From the NCBI RefSeq assembly GCF_021378075.1, contig NZ_JAJUOS010000013.1, positions 33,644 to 97,643 of the forward strand: a stretch of 64,000 bases of DNA. The letters are read 5' to 3'. Both the position numbers and the translations under genes were made by a program. This DNA is from Rhodobacter flavimaris. Lineage in GTDB: Bacteria; Pseudomonadota; Alphaproteobacteria; Rhodobacterales; Rhodobacteraceae. A model generated the notes under the pieces. It ran no database searches. It saw only the letters and a program-made list of their open reading frames with translations, and was not told the DNA's origin. Every line of letters begins with the position of its first letter. Positions within the stretch are counted from its first letter, which is position 1. Shown piece after piece: positions 10,124 to 17,655 of this stretch.

Positions 10124-10865
10124 ACCTGAAGAGTTCCCTTGGGCCCAGCGCCCAGCCAGAAAGCCTCAATGTGGAATTGAGACGTCAGGCGTGAACATGA
10201 CCTGACAGGTGCGGTTTATCCGCGAGTTCAATCAACTCACCGGACAGAGATTCTCTCCCCTGATGAGCTAAGGCCCTGTGCAGCTAAGAGTCACGGGCCT
10301 CGCTCTGCCACAGAACGACTCCCGCCCGTTCCACAGACCGCCCAGTCGGACTCTCGGTGACAGTCGCTACGAAGGCATGCTGCAACATGGTTTTCGCAAA
10401 CCGGACCTTCGCACCGGCATTCAAAGATATGCTTGGCAGGGTTCGCCTCACGCGTCCCAAGGGGGCGAGCGTCACAACACCTCGGTGCCCTGATCGTCGC
10501 GCTCGCGGTGCCCCCGGTGTTGACGGTGAGAACCATGCCGCACAATCTCGCGGGGTGTCTCTTTGGCCTTCAAGTCATCATCCAAATGGTAAGCCCGGCC
10601 CATCCACTGCTTCTTCCCGCACGGCGATGGCACTGCTCTCCGCAGCAGAACCAAGGGTTTCAGCCCATCCCCGCCACGCCAGTGAATGCATCGATGGATG
10701 CCTTGCCTGTGACATCCAGCAACCACGGCCCGCACCCCTAGACACACACGCTCGGATCGATGGTGCGTAACGCTTGAGCCGTCTCAGATGGCACCACGCA
10801 CGCGCAGCCGGGGACCCGAACTCGATGAAAGCATTTGCTTCAACAGTCGTCTTCAAGCCCGATGC
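10124..10865. other. 742-base stretch without recognisable gene
   Basis: It lies between the convergent ends of the GlxA-type regulator and the dimethylglycine dehydrogenase-like gene. Near its left end a small inverted repeat (CTCAAT, 5-base gap, ATTGAG at 10165-10181) could end regulator transcription, although no T tract follows. The open frames on both strands are short, overlap in conflicting frames and match no family I recognise. It may be a decayed gene or mobile-element scar. I see no terminal inverted repeats. Confidence 0.5.
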
Positions 10866-13313
10866 TCAGGCGCGCACGCGGGAAGACTTGGGATCGTAAA
10901 GCGGCGCAAGGCTTGCTTCGGCCTCAACAATCTGACCAGCCACATCGATGGTGAAGTTTGATGCAAGGATTTCGGCGGGTGTTTCATCGGCACGGCAGGG
11001 AACATAGCCAAGGCCGATCGCGCCACACAGTGCATGGCCGTAATTGCCTGAAGTGAGCTGGCCCACAATCTTGCCATCACGCAAGATCGGCTCGTTATGG
11101 AATACGAGCGGCTGCGAGTCTTTGAGGCGAAACTGCACCATCCGCCGCGTGAGGCCCGCTTCGCGCTTGCGCAGCACAGCCTCGCGGCCGATGAAGGTGC
11201 CCTTTTCGGGTTTGACTGCGAAGCCCAGACCCGCCTCAAGCACGTGATCCTCGTCGGTAATGTCATGGCCGAAGTGGCGATAGGCTTTCTCGATACGGCA
11301 GCTATCCATCGCATGCAGGCCGCACAGCTTTAGGTCAACCTGTTCACCGGCCTCGACAATCGCCTCAAAAACATGTGCAGCCTGATCCGTCGAGACATAA
11401 AGCTCCCAGCCCAGTTCGCCCACATAAGTCACGCGATGCGCCCGTGCGAGTCCCATGCCAATCTCGATTTCGCGCGCGCAGCCAAAGGGATGCGCCTCAT
11501 TTGAAAAATCATTGGGCGAGATCAGCCGCAGCAATTCGCGCGAACGCGGCCCCATGAGAGGGATCACCGCTTCGGCAGAGGTAACGTCGGTGATCGTCAC
11601 CCAGGCCTCACCCAGATGGTTGCGCAGCCAGACAAGATCGCGCTGAAGTGTTGCGCCGGGCACGACAAGGAAGAAAGCGGTTTCCGAGAGCCGGGTTACG
11701 GTCAGGTCGCTCTCGATGCCTCCACGCTCGTTAAGCATTTGCGTGTAAACGATGCGCCCCACGGGCACGTCTACATCATTGGCGCACAGCCGCTGCAAGA
11801 AGGGCGCCGCATCGCGCCCCTCGACACGGATCTTGCCAAAGCTGGTCATATCGAGCAGACCCACGCCTTCGCGCATCGCCATGTGCTCGGCGCGCTGATT
11901 GTCGAACCAGTTCTGTCGCTTCCAGCTAAAGCGGTATTCCGGGGTTTGACCTTCGTTCGCGAACCAGTTCGCACGCTCCCAGCCTGCGACCTCGCCGAAG
12001 ACGGCTCCGCGGGCTTTCAGGTGCTCATGCAGGGGCGAACGACGCACCCCGCGCGCGGTGGCCATCTGCCGATAAGGAAAGTGATCGGCGTAGAGTAGGC
12101 CAAGCGTTTCGCTCACCCGTTCTTTCAGATAGCGGCGGTTTTTCTGGAACGGTTGGGCGCGGCGGATGTCCACCTCCCACAGATCGAACGGCGGCTCGCC
12201 ATCGTTCATCCACTGCGACAGTGCCATGCCCGCCCCGCCGGATGAGACGATGCCGATCGAGTTATACCCTGCTGCAATCCAATAGCCGCGCAGATTGGGC
12301 GCCTCGCCAAGATAGTAGCGGTCGTCGGGCGTGAAACTTTCAGGGCCGTTGAAGAAGGTGTGGATGCCCGCGTCTGCCAGCATCGGTATGCGGGAAACCG
12401 CCTTTTCGAGGATCGGCTCGAAGTGATCGAAGTCTTCCGGCAGCTGGTCAAAGCAGAAGTCCTCCGAAATGCCGTTCATCCCCCAGGGTTTCGCCTTGGG
12501 TTCGAAAGCGCCGAGCAGGATCTTGCCCGCGTCTTCCTTGTAGTAGGCGCATTCGTCGGGCACCCGCAGCACCGGAAGCTGCGTCAGATCGGGGATGTTT
12601 TCGGTGACGATGTAGAAATGCTCACAGGCATGGAGCGGCAGGGTCACGTCGTTTTGCGCCGCAAGATCGCGCCCCCACATGCCGCCGCAGTTCACTACGT
12701 TCTCTGTTGCGATATGACCCTTGTCGCCATTTACCTCCCAGTCGACGCCCGTCACGCGCCCATCGACAGTGGTGACTTTCGTCACCTTCACCTGCTCGAT
12801 AATCTTGGCCCCACGCATCCGCGCACCCTTGGCAAGCGCCAGCGCGATGTTGCCCGGGTCAGCCTGCCCATCGAGCGGCAGGTGCACCCCTGCCACCACA
12901 TCCTCAATGTTGAGGTGGGGGTAGCGTTCGAGCACCTCGGCAGGCGACAGCTCGTTGACGTCCACGCCAAAGGCCCGTGCGAGCGCCGCCTGACGGAAAA
13001 TCTCTTCGCGCCGCTCCTCGGTCAGCGCCACGGTGATCGAACCACACTGGCGGAACCCGGTCGCAAGTCCCGTCTCGGCCTCCAGCTCGCCGTAAAGGTC
13101 GGCCGAATATTTTGCGAGCCGGGTCATGTTCTGGCTCGCGCGAAGCTGGCCAATAAGCCCCGCAGCATGCCATGTGGTCCCCGAAGTCAGTTGCTTGCGT
13201 TCCAGCAAGACGATGTCAGTCCAGCCGAGTTTGGCAAGGTGATAGGCCACGGAGCAGCCAGAGATGCCACCTCCGATGATGACGACACGGGCTTTGGCAG
13301 GAACGTTGGTCAT
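10866..13313 (-). CDS. Dimethylglycine/sarcosine dehydrogenase-like FAD-GcvT protein
   Basis: An 815-residue protein with an N-terminal DAO-type FAD domain (VVIIGGGISGCSVAYHLA near residue 9), the WHAAGL segment whose histidine carries covalent FAD in animal dimethylglycine and sarcosine dehydrogenases, a central FAO domain, and a C-terminal GcvT/aminomethyltransferase domain from about residue 430 (LLDMTSFGKIRVEGRDA, GELGWELYV). Expected reaction: oxidative N-demethylation of dimethylglycine or sarcosine with transfer of the methylene group to tetrahydrofolate. The ATG at 13313 begins the canonical N-terminus; a TTG-initiated extension to 13409 would run into the operator region. It is divergent from an XRE-cupin regulator and near a betaine importer. 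Confidence 0.88.
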   Translation of the reverse strand: MTNVPAKARVVIIGGGISGCSVAYHLAKLGWTDIVLLERKQLTSGTTWHAAGLIGQLRASQNMTRLAKYSADLYGELEAETGLATGFRQCGSITVALTEERREEIFRQAALARAFGVDVNELSPAEVLERYPHLNIEDVVAGVHLPLDGQADPGNIALALAKGARMRGAKIIEQVKVTKVTTVDGRVTGVDWEVNGDKGHIATENVVNCGGMWGRDLAAQNDVTLPLHACEHFYIVTENIPDLTQLPVLRVPDECAYYKEDAGKILLGAFEPKAKPWGMNGISEDFCFDQLPEDFDHFEPILEKAVSRIPMLADAGIHTFFNGPESFTPDDRYYLGEAPNLRGYWIAAGYNSIGIVSSGGAGMALSQWMNDGEPPFDLWEVDIRRAQPFQKNRRYLKERVSETLGLLYADHFPYRQMATARGVRRSPLHEHLKARGAVFGEVAGWERANWFANEGQTPEYRFSWKRQNWFDNQRAEHMAMREGVGLLDMTSFGKIRVEGRDAAPFLQRLCANDVDVPVGRIVYTQMLNERGGIESDLTVTRLSETAFFLVVPGATLQRDLVWLRNHLGEAWVTITDVTSAEAVIPLMGPRSRELLRLISPNDFSNEAHPFGCAREIEIGMGLARAHRVTYVGELGWELYVSTDQAAHVFEAIVEAGEQVDLKLCGLHAMDSCRIEKAYRHFGHDITDEDHVLEAGLGFAVKPEKGTFIGREAVLRKREAGLTRRMVQFRLKDSQPLVFHNEPILRDGKIVGQLTSGNYGHALCGAIGLGYVPCRADETPAEILASNFTIDVAGQIVEAEASLAPLYDPKSSRVRA

Positions 13314-13397
13314 GGGGAAATCCGGTTCGGTGAGGTGGCAGGCACGGCGGATATTTCTGAGGTCGCCCGTCTTCGCCTTCAGAAAGCCATGGCCAAA

Positions 13398-13422
13398 ATG
13401 AAATTTCAACAGAAATTTTCAT
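13398..13422. promoter_or_regulatory. AT-rich palindromic operator candidate between dehydrogenase and XRE-cupin genes
   Basis: The divergent intergenic region contains the perfect palindrome TGAAATTTCA (13399-13408) directly followed by a second GAAATTTTC element. The outer ends form an inverted repeat ATGAAA...TTTCAT. It is AT-rich in a GC-rich surround and sits about 85 bases before the dehydrogenase start. This is the natural place for the divergent XRE-cupin repressor to bind. Confidence 0.55.
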
Positions 13423-13520
13423 TTTTGTGAATTATCAGATCGTCACCGGTCATAAAACTTCTTCTTGCCTTGAGCTTTTCATTCAACTCCAACATGGTGC
13501 AACGCTGAAGGGGGCACTCG

Positions 13521-14075
13521 ATGAGCCATCATGTCGGCGAAGATATCCGCTCGCTGCGTAAGACGCGGGGTATGACGTTGTCCCAACTGGCGGCCGATGT
13601 AGGGCGCTCGGTAGGATGGCTCAGCCAGATCGAGCGCGGCCAGACCACGCCTTCGGTCCGTGACCTTGGCCTGCTTGCCGAGCGGCTTGAGGTTAACCTC
13701 AGCTTCTTCTTTCGGTCTTCGGCCCGCGCGCCTGAGGAACAGGGACTCGTGCTGCGCGCCGCCGATCGCCCCACCATCGGCTCGGCCGAAAGCGGGCTGA
13801 CCGAAGAACTCTTGTCCCCCACACTCAGCGGATCGTTCGAGATGATCCGGTCGGTTTTTGCCCCCCGATCGTCAAGTGAGGGGCCGCGTAAGGCGCGTCC
13901 CACCGAAGACGGAGGTGTTCTGCTCTCGGGTTCCCTTACCCTCATCGTGGGCGAGACTGAGGTGCAGCTTTCACCCGGTGACAGTTTCCAGTTCAACCAA
14001 GCCGATTACGCTTGGCGCAACGATGGCACTGAGCCCGCAGTGGTGATCTGGGTCGTTTCGCCGCCAATATATTAG
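13521..14075 (+). CDS. XRE-family HTH regulator with C-terminal cupin sensor
   Basis: A 184-residue protein. An XRE helix-turn-helix occupies residues about 6-62 (IRSLRKTRGMTLSQLAADVGRSVGWLSQIERGQ), and a small cupin occupies about 105-184 (LTLIVGETEVQLSPGDSFQFNQADYAWRN). PuuR and many amine-catabolism repressors share this plan, the cupin sensing the small molecule. The start has GAAGGGGG seven bases upstream. It is transcribed away from the dimethylglycine dehydrogenase-like gene with a palindromic site between them, so it is the likely local repressor. Confidence 0.88.
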   Translation: MSHHVGEDIRSLRKTRGMTLSQLAADVGRSVGWLSQIERGQTTPSVRDLGLLAERLEVNLSFFFRSSARAPEEQGLVLRAADRPTIGSAESGLTEELLSPTLSGSFEMIRSVFAPRSSSEGPRKARPTEDGGVLLSGSLTLIVGETEVQLSPGDSFQFNQADYAWRNDGTEPAVVIWVVSPPIY

Positions 14076-14262
14076 AAACACAAATGCGCCGACCGGTGAA
14101 AAGCGGCCGAAGCTGCGCCGAGACTGGCATTGATATGTATTACTCGGAAAGCCTGTGCCTGTTCGCAACTTTGACGATGTGACCGCCGACCAATGCCACT
14201 CAGCATCTGCAGACACGAAACAGGTCTCGCCGAGCTACTAATTGCAGGGCTTTTTGTTCTTC

Positions 14263-14338
14263 TGGTGCCGACGGAGGGATTCGAACCCCCGACCCTCGAC
14301 TTACAAGATCGCCGCTCTACCAACTGAGCTACGCCGGC
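14263..14338 (-). tRNA. tRNA-Thr (anticodon TGT)
   Basis: A complete cloverleaf on the minus strand: acceptor arm GCCGGCG pairing with the 3' arm, D arm GCTC/GAGC, anticodon loop CTTGTAA giving anticodon TGT, T-loop GGTTCGAATCC, and an encoded CCA end at 14263-14265. It marks the boundary between the accessory amine-catabolism block on the left and mixed core genes on the right. Its 3' end faces the accessory block. Confidence 0.97.
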
Positions 14339-14388
14339 ACATGCCCTGCCATACAGGCCGCGCGCGGCCCGCGCAAGATCACGCGCGA

Positions 14389-16074
14389 CTAACGGCGGCG
14401 GGCAAGGTTGGCGCGCGCCAAAACCATCGTCGCGATGAGCCCGACCAGCATCACCAGAAGAGCCGCCGGCGCGGCATCGCCCAGGTTCTCGAGGCTCGCC
14501 TTTTCATGCACGCGGGTCGCCAGCGTCTCGTAATTGAAGGGGCGCAGCAGCATCGTCGCGGGCAACTCCTTGACGCTTTCAACAAAGACCATCAGCACCG
14601 CCGAGGCGATCGAGCCACGGATCAGCGGCATATAGACCTCGCGCAGCGCCCCGCCCGCCGTGCGCCCGAGCGAGCGCGCCGCCATCGGCAGCGAGGGCGA
14701 AATGCGCCCAAAGGCGCTATCGGCTGCAGACTGCGCCAGCGCGAAGAACCGCACCACATAGGCCAAAATGATCGCGAAGGCTGAGCCGGTCAGCAATAGC
14801 CCCGGATCGGTGCCGGTCAGCGCGAGTATTCCATCGGCCAGGCGGTGATCAATCGCCGCCAGCGGGATCAGGATACCCACCGCCAGCACCGCGCCCGGCG
14901 CGGCATAGCCCACCGCTGTCAGCGGCAGCAGGGTGCGCGGCAGCCGCCGACCCGTCATGCGCACCCCATACACCATGAATAGCGCGGCCAGCACGGTCAG
15001 CACCGCCGCCGCCCCACCGGTGACCAGCGTATGCACCAGCGCGCGGCTCAGGCCGGGGCCGAACCAGGCCTCGGGGTTGGACCAAGCGTAGGCCGAGATC
15101 ACAGAAACCGGCAGCACGAACCCCATGGTGAAGGGCGCGAGGCAGAGCCCGGTCGCCACCCAGCCGGTCGCCCCGCGCAGCTCTGTGCGGTTGATCGGTC
15201 GGGGTTGGCGCGCCGACTGGTAGTAGCGCGAATGCCGCCTGCTGCGCTTTTCCAGCGCAAGAAGCACCATGATCACCGTCAGCACCACGCCCGCGATCTG
15301 CGCCGCACCACCCGCGTTGCCCGCCTCAAGCCAGGTCGTGAAGATCCCAGTCGTCAGGGTCTGCACGCCGAAATAATCCACCACCCCAAAATCGGCGACG
15401 GTCTCCATCATGGCAATCGCCGCCCCCGCCGCGATGGCGGGCCGCGCCAGCGGCAGGCCCACGCGCAGAAACAGCCCGACCGGCCCGGCACCAAGGGCAC
15501 GCGCGACCTCGTAGCTGCCGCCCGACTGCTCGCGGAAGGCCGAGCGCGCCAACAGATAGACGTAGGGGTAAAGCGAGGCCGCCAGCACCAGCACCGCCGC
15601 CCAACGCGAGCGCACCTCGGGGAACCAGTAGTCCCGCGCCGAGGTCCAGCCGAAGGCCTCGCGCAGCGCTCCCTGCACGGGCCCCGAGTAATCGAGAAAA
15701 TCGACCAGCGCATAGGCCGTCACATAGGCCGGGATCGCCAGCGGCAGCAGCAGCAGCCACTCCAGCCACCCGGAAAACGGAAAGCGATACATCGAGATCA
15801 GCCAGGCCGAGCCCGCCCCAATCGCCGCCGTCAGCGCAGCAACCCCCACCGCCAGATAGGCCGTATTGCCCAGATAGCGCGGAAGCGTCGTCGCGATCAG
15901 ATGCGGCCAGATGTTCTCGGTCGGGTTCAGCGCCAGCCAGATCACCGCCACCAGCGGCGCCAGCACTACCGCGGCAATCAGCGCCGCCCCCACCGACCAG
16001 ATGCCCGAGCCAGAGGTGCGCAACCCCGTGCCCGAACCCGCCGTCATTACCTGAGTCTTCTGATCGGTTACCAT
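14389..16074 (-). CDS. Iron(III)-type ABC transporter permease, tandem (FbpB/AfuB family)
   Basis: A 561-residue membrane protein made of two fused binding-protein-dependent permease halves with about twelve hydrophobic segments. Coupling loops are visible at about residues 195-215 (EVARALGAGPVGLFLRVGLPLA) and 455-480 (AARSLGRTAGGALREVYMPLI). Length and layout fit FbpB-like ferric permeases; thiamine ThiP and other tandem permeases are alternatives. The start at 16074 is an ATG. No binding-protein or ATPase gene adjoins it here, so its partners must lie elsewhere. Confidence 0.85.
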   Translation of the reverse strand: MVTDQKTQVMTAGSGTGLRTSGSGIWSVGAALIAAVVLAPLVAVIWLALNPTENIWPHLIATTLPRYLGNTAYLAVGVAALTAAIGAGSAWLISMYRFPFSGWLEWLLLLPLAIPAYVTAYALVDFLDYSGPVQGALREAFGWTSARDYWFPEVRSRWAAVLVLAASLYPYVYLLARSAFREQSGGSYEVARALGAGPVGLFLRVGLPLARPAIAAGAAIAMMETVADFGVVDYFGVQTLTTGIFTTWLEAGNAGGAAQIAGVVLTVIMVLLALEKRSRRHSRYYQSARQPRPINRTELRGATGWVATGLCLAPFTMGFVLPVSVISAYAWSNPEAWFGPGLSRALVHTLVTGGAAAVLTVLAALFMVYGVRMTGRRLPRTLLPLTAVGYAAPGAVLAVGILIPLAAIDHRLADGILALTGTDPGLLLTGSAFAIILAYVVRFFALAQSAADSAFGRISPSLPMAARSLGRTAGGALREVYMPLIRGSIASAVLMVFVESVKELPATMLLRPFNYETLATRVHEKASLENLGDAAPAALLVMLVGLIATMVLARANLARRR

Positions 16075-16154
16075 GCCCCCGGCTTATACCGAAACCGGTT
16101 TGCCTGTCCAGAAAAGCGCCGGTAATCTTTGCCCGATTACGCAGGGAATTCAGT

Positions 16155-17030
16155 ATGCAGGTCGTCTTTCACCTCGGGGCCCATTGCACGGATGAAGACG
16201 GCCTGATCCGGGCGCTTGCCCCCGACCGCGGGCGGCTGAATGAAGCCGGGATCTCGGTCCCCGACCCGGCGCGCTACCGCATGAAGCTGCGCGACGCGCT
16301 CTATACGCTCAAGGGCGCACCCGCCGACGGCGCGCTGCAACAAGAGATCCTGACGGCTGCGGGCCGCGACACGCCGCCCAAACGGCTGGTCTTCAGCCAC
16401 GAGTTCTTCACCTGTCTGCCCGACCGCGTGGTGACCAGGCGCGGCTTCTACCAGATGGTGCCGGACAAGCTTGGCCCGCTGGCGAACCTCTTCCCCGAGG
16501 CGCAGACCGAATTCCACATGGCGCTGATCAACCCGGCGGTGCTGATGCCAGCGCTCGTGGCGCGGCAACGCAAGAGCAGCTACGAGGAGCTGATCGCCGG
16601 GCAGGAACCGCGATCAATGCGGTGGGCGCCGGTGGTGCGCCGCATGGTCGAGGCCGCCGAAGGGCGCCCGCTCGTGTTGTGGTGCAACGAGGACATGCCG
16701 CTGATGTGGCCCGAGATCCTGCGCAGCCTGACCGGCCTGAACGAGGGCGCGCGGCTTTCGGGCGACGAGGCGCTTCTGGAGCAGATCATGGAGCCCGAGG
16801 GGCTGGAACGCCTGCGCGTCTATCTGCGCAGCCACCCGCCGCGCTCGGCGGCGCAGCGCCGCAAGGTCGTCACGGCCTTCCTGGAAAAGTTCTCACGCCC
16901 CGAAGCACTGGAGATCGACATCCCCCTGCCCGGCTGGGACGCGGAGCTGGTGGCCGCGATGACCGCCGATTACGACGCCGATATCGCCGAAATCGCGGCT
17001 ATGCCCGGCGTGCGGTTCATCGCGCCCTGA
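16155..17030 (+). CDS. Unknown protein with sulfotransferase-like N-terminus
   Basis: A 291-residue soluble protein. The first strand and loop, VFHLGAHCTDEDGLIRAL, align in position with the HIGxxKTGTT PAPS-binding loop of sulfotransferases, but the lysine and the TGTT residues are missing. The rest shows ordered alpha/beta segments (LVFSHEFFTCLPD, FHMALINPAVLMPAL, LVLWCNEDMPLMWPEIL) like a sulfotransferase core. I recall similar uncharacterised proteins in Rhodobacteraceae but no function. It starts 80 bases from the divergent permease gene and ends 3 bases before the stop of the convergent GapR gene. Confidence 0.7.
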   Translation: MQVVFHLGAHCTDEDGLIRALAPDRGRLNEAGISVPDPARYRMKLRDALYTLKGAPADGALQQEILTAAGRDTPPKRLVFSHEFFTCLPDRVVTRRGFYQMVPDKLGPLANLFPEAQTEFHMALINPAVLMPALVARQRKSSYEELIAGQEPRSMRWAPVVRRMVEAAEGRPLVLWCNEDMPLMWPEILRSLTGLNEGARLSGDEALLEQIMEPEGLERLRVYLRSHPPRSAAQRRKVVTAFLEKFSRPEALEIDIPLPGWDAELVAAMTADYDADIAEIAAMPGVRFIAP

Positions 17031-17033
17031 GGC

Positions 17034-17285
17034 TCAGCCCATGCCAAGCGCGGCCTTGTAGATGTCAAGGATCGCCTCTTCCTCGGCCAGGTCGTTCTTG
17101 TCGCGCTTGCGCATGGCGATGATCTTTTTCATCACCTTGGTGTCGTAGCCACGTGCCTTGGCCTCGGACATGATGTCCTTTTGCTGCTCGGCGATGTCTT
17201 TCTTCTCGGCTTCGAGGCTTTCGAACTGCTCGATGAACTGGCGCAGCTCGTCTGCGGCGACGTTGTAGGCGGCATCGTTGGGCAT
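17034..17285 (-). CDS. gapR: GapR-family nucleoid-associated protein (DUF2312)
   Basis: A small helical protein, 83 residues from the ATG at 17285. It has the DUF2312 pattern: a first coiled-coil helix (LRQFIEQFESLEAEKKDIAEQ), EAKARGYDTKVMKKII, and the terminal EEEAILDIYKAALG. In Caulobacter, GapR binds overtwisted AT-rich DNA ahead of replication and transcription and supports gyrase. I chose 17285 because AGGAG lies 6 bases upstream. An ATG at 17315 would add ten residues but has a weak ribosome site. Confidence 0.9.
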   Translation of the reverse strand: MPNDAAYNVAADELRQFIEQFESLEAEKKDIAEQQKDIMSEAKARGYDTKVMKKIIAMRKRDKNDLAEEEAILDIYKAALGMG

Positions 17286-17434
17286 TTTGGGCTCCTGCTC
17301 GAAAGGGTTGGCCATGACTAGCCCGCCGCGCCCCGCGCTTCAAGCGCCCCGGGGCGGCCAAGGCGGTTCCCGGCGCAAATCCCTTGCCTCGCGGGCCGCA
17401 CCGCGCTAGGCCCGCGCAAAGCACGGAGGACGCG

Positions 17435-17647
17435 ATGGACTATCTGATCTGGGCAGGGGCGGCTGTATCGCTGGTGGGGCTTGCGGGCATCGTCTGGTGC
17501 ATCCTGTCCGTCTCACGCGCCAAACGTGACGGTCTTGACGACGAGGCGCTGCGCAAGCGCCTGCAAAGCATCGTCGGCATCAATCTGGGCGCGCTGTTCG
17601 TGTCGGTGATCGGCCTGATGATGGTCGTTCTGGGGATCATGCTCTGA
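17435..17647 (+). CDS. Small two-helix membrane protein, unknown function
   Basis: A 70-residue protein with two transmembrane helices (about residues 3-24 and 47-69) joined by a basic, polar loop (SRAKRDGLDDEALRKRLQ). The start at 17435 is supported by GGAGGA four bases upstream. The predicted topology puts both ends in the periplasm. It is divergent from gapR and convergent with the FadB-like gene. No known family is evident. Confidence 0.75.
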   Translation: MDYLIWAGAAVSLVGLAGIVWCILSVSRAKRDGLDDEALRKRLQSIVGINLGALFVSVIGLMMVVLGIML

Positions 17648-17655
17648 GCTGACCC

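Noticed and set aside
10357..10770. A 137-codon frame in the gene-free stretch at 10.1-10.9 kb
   Set aside because: No ribosome site, conflicting frames on both strands and no recognisable family.
14263..14338. An attachment-site duplicate of the tRNA-Thr 3' end within the window
   Set aside because: I saw no second copy of the tRNA 3' sequence to the left in this window, so an island is not demonstrated.
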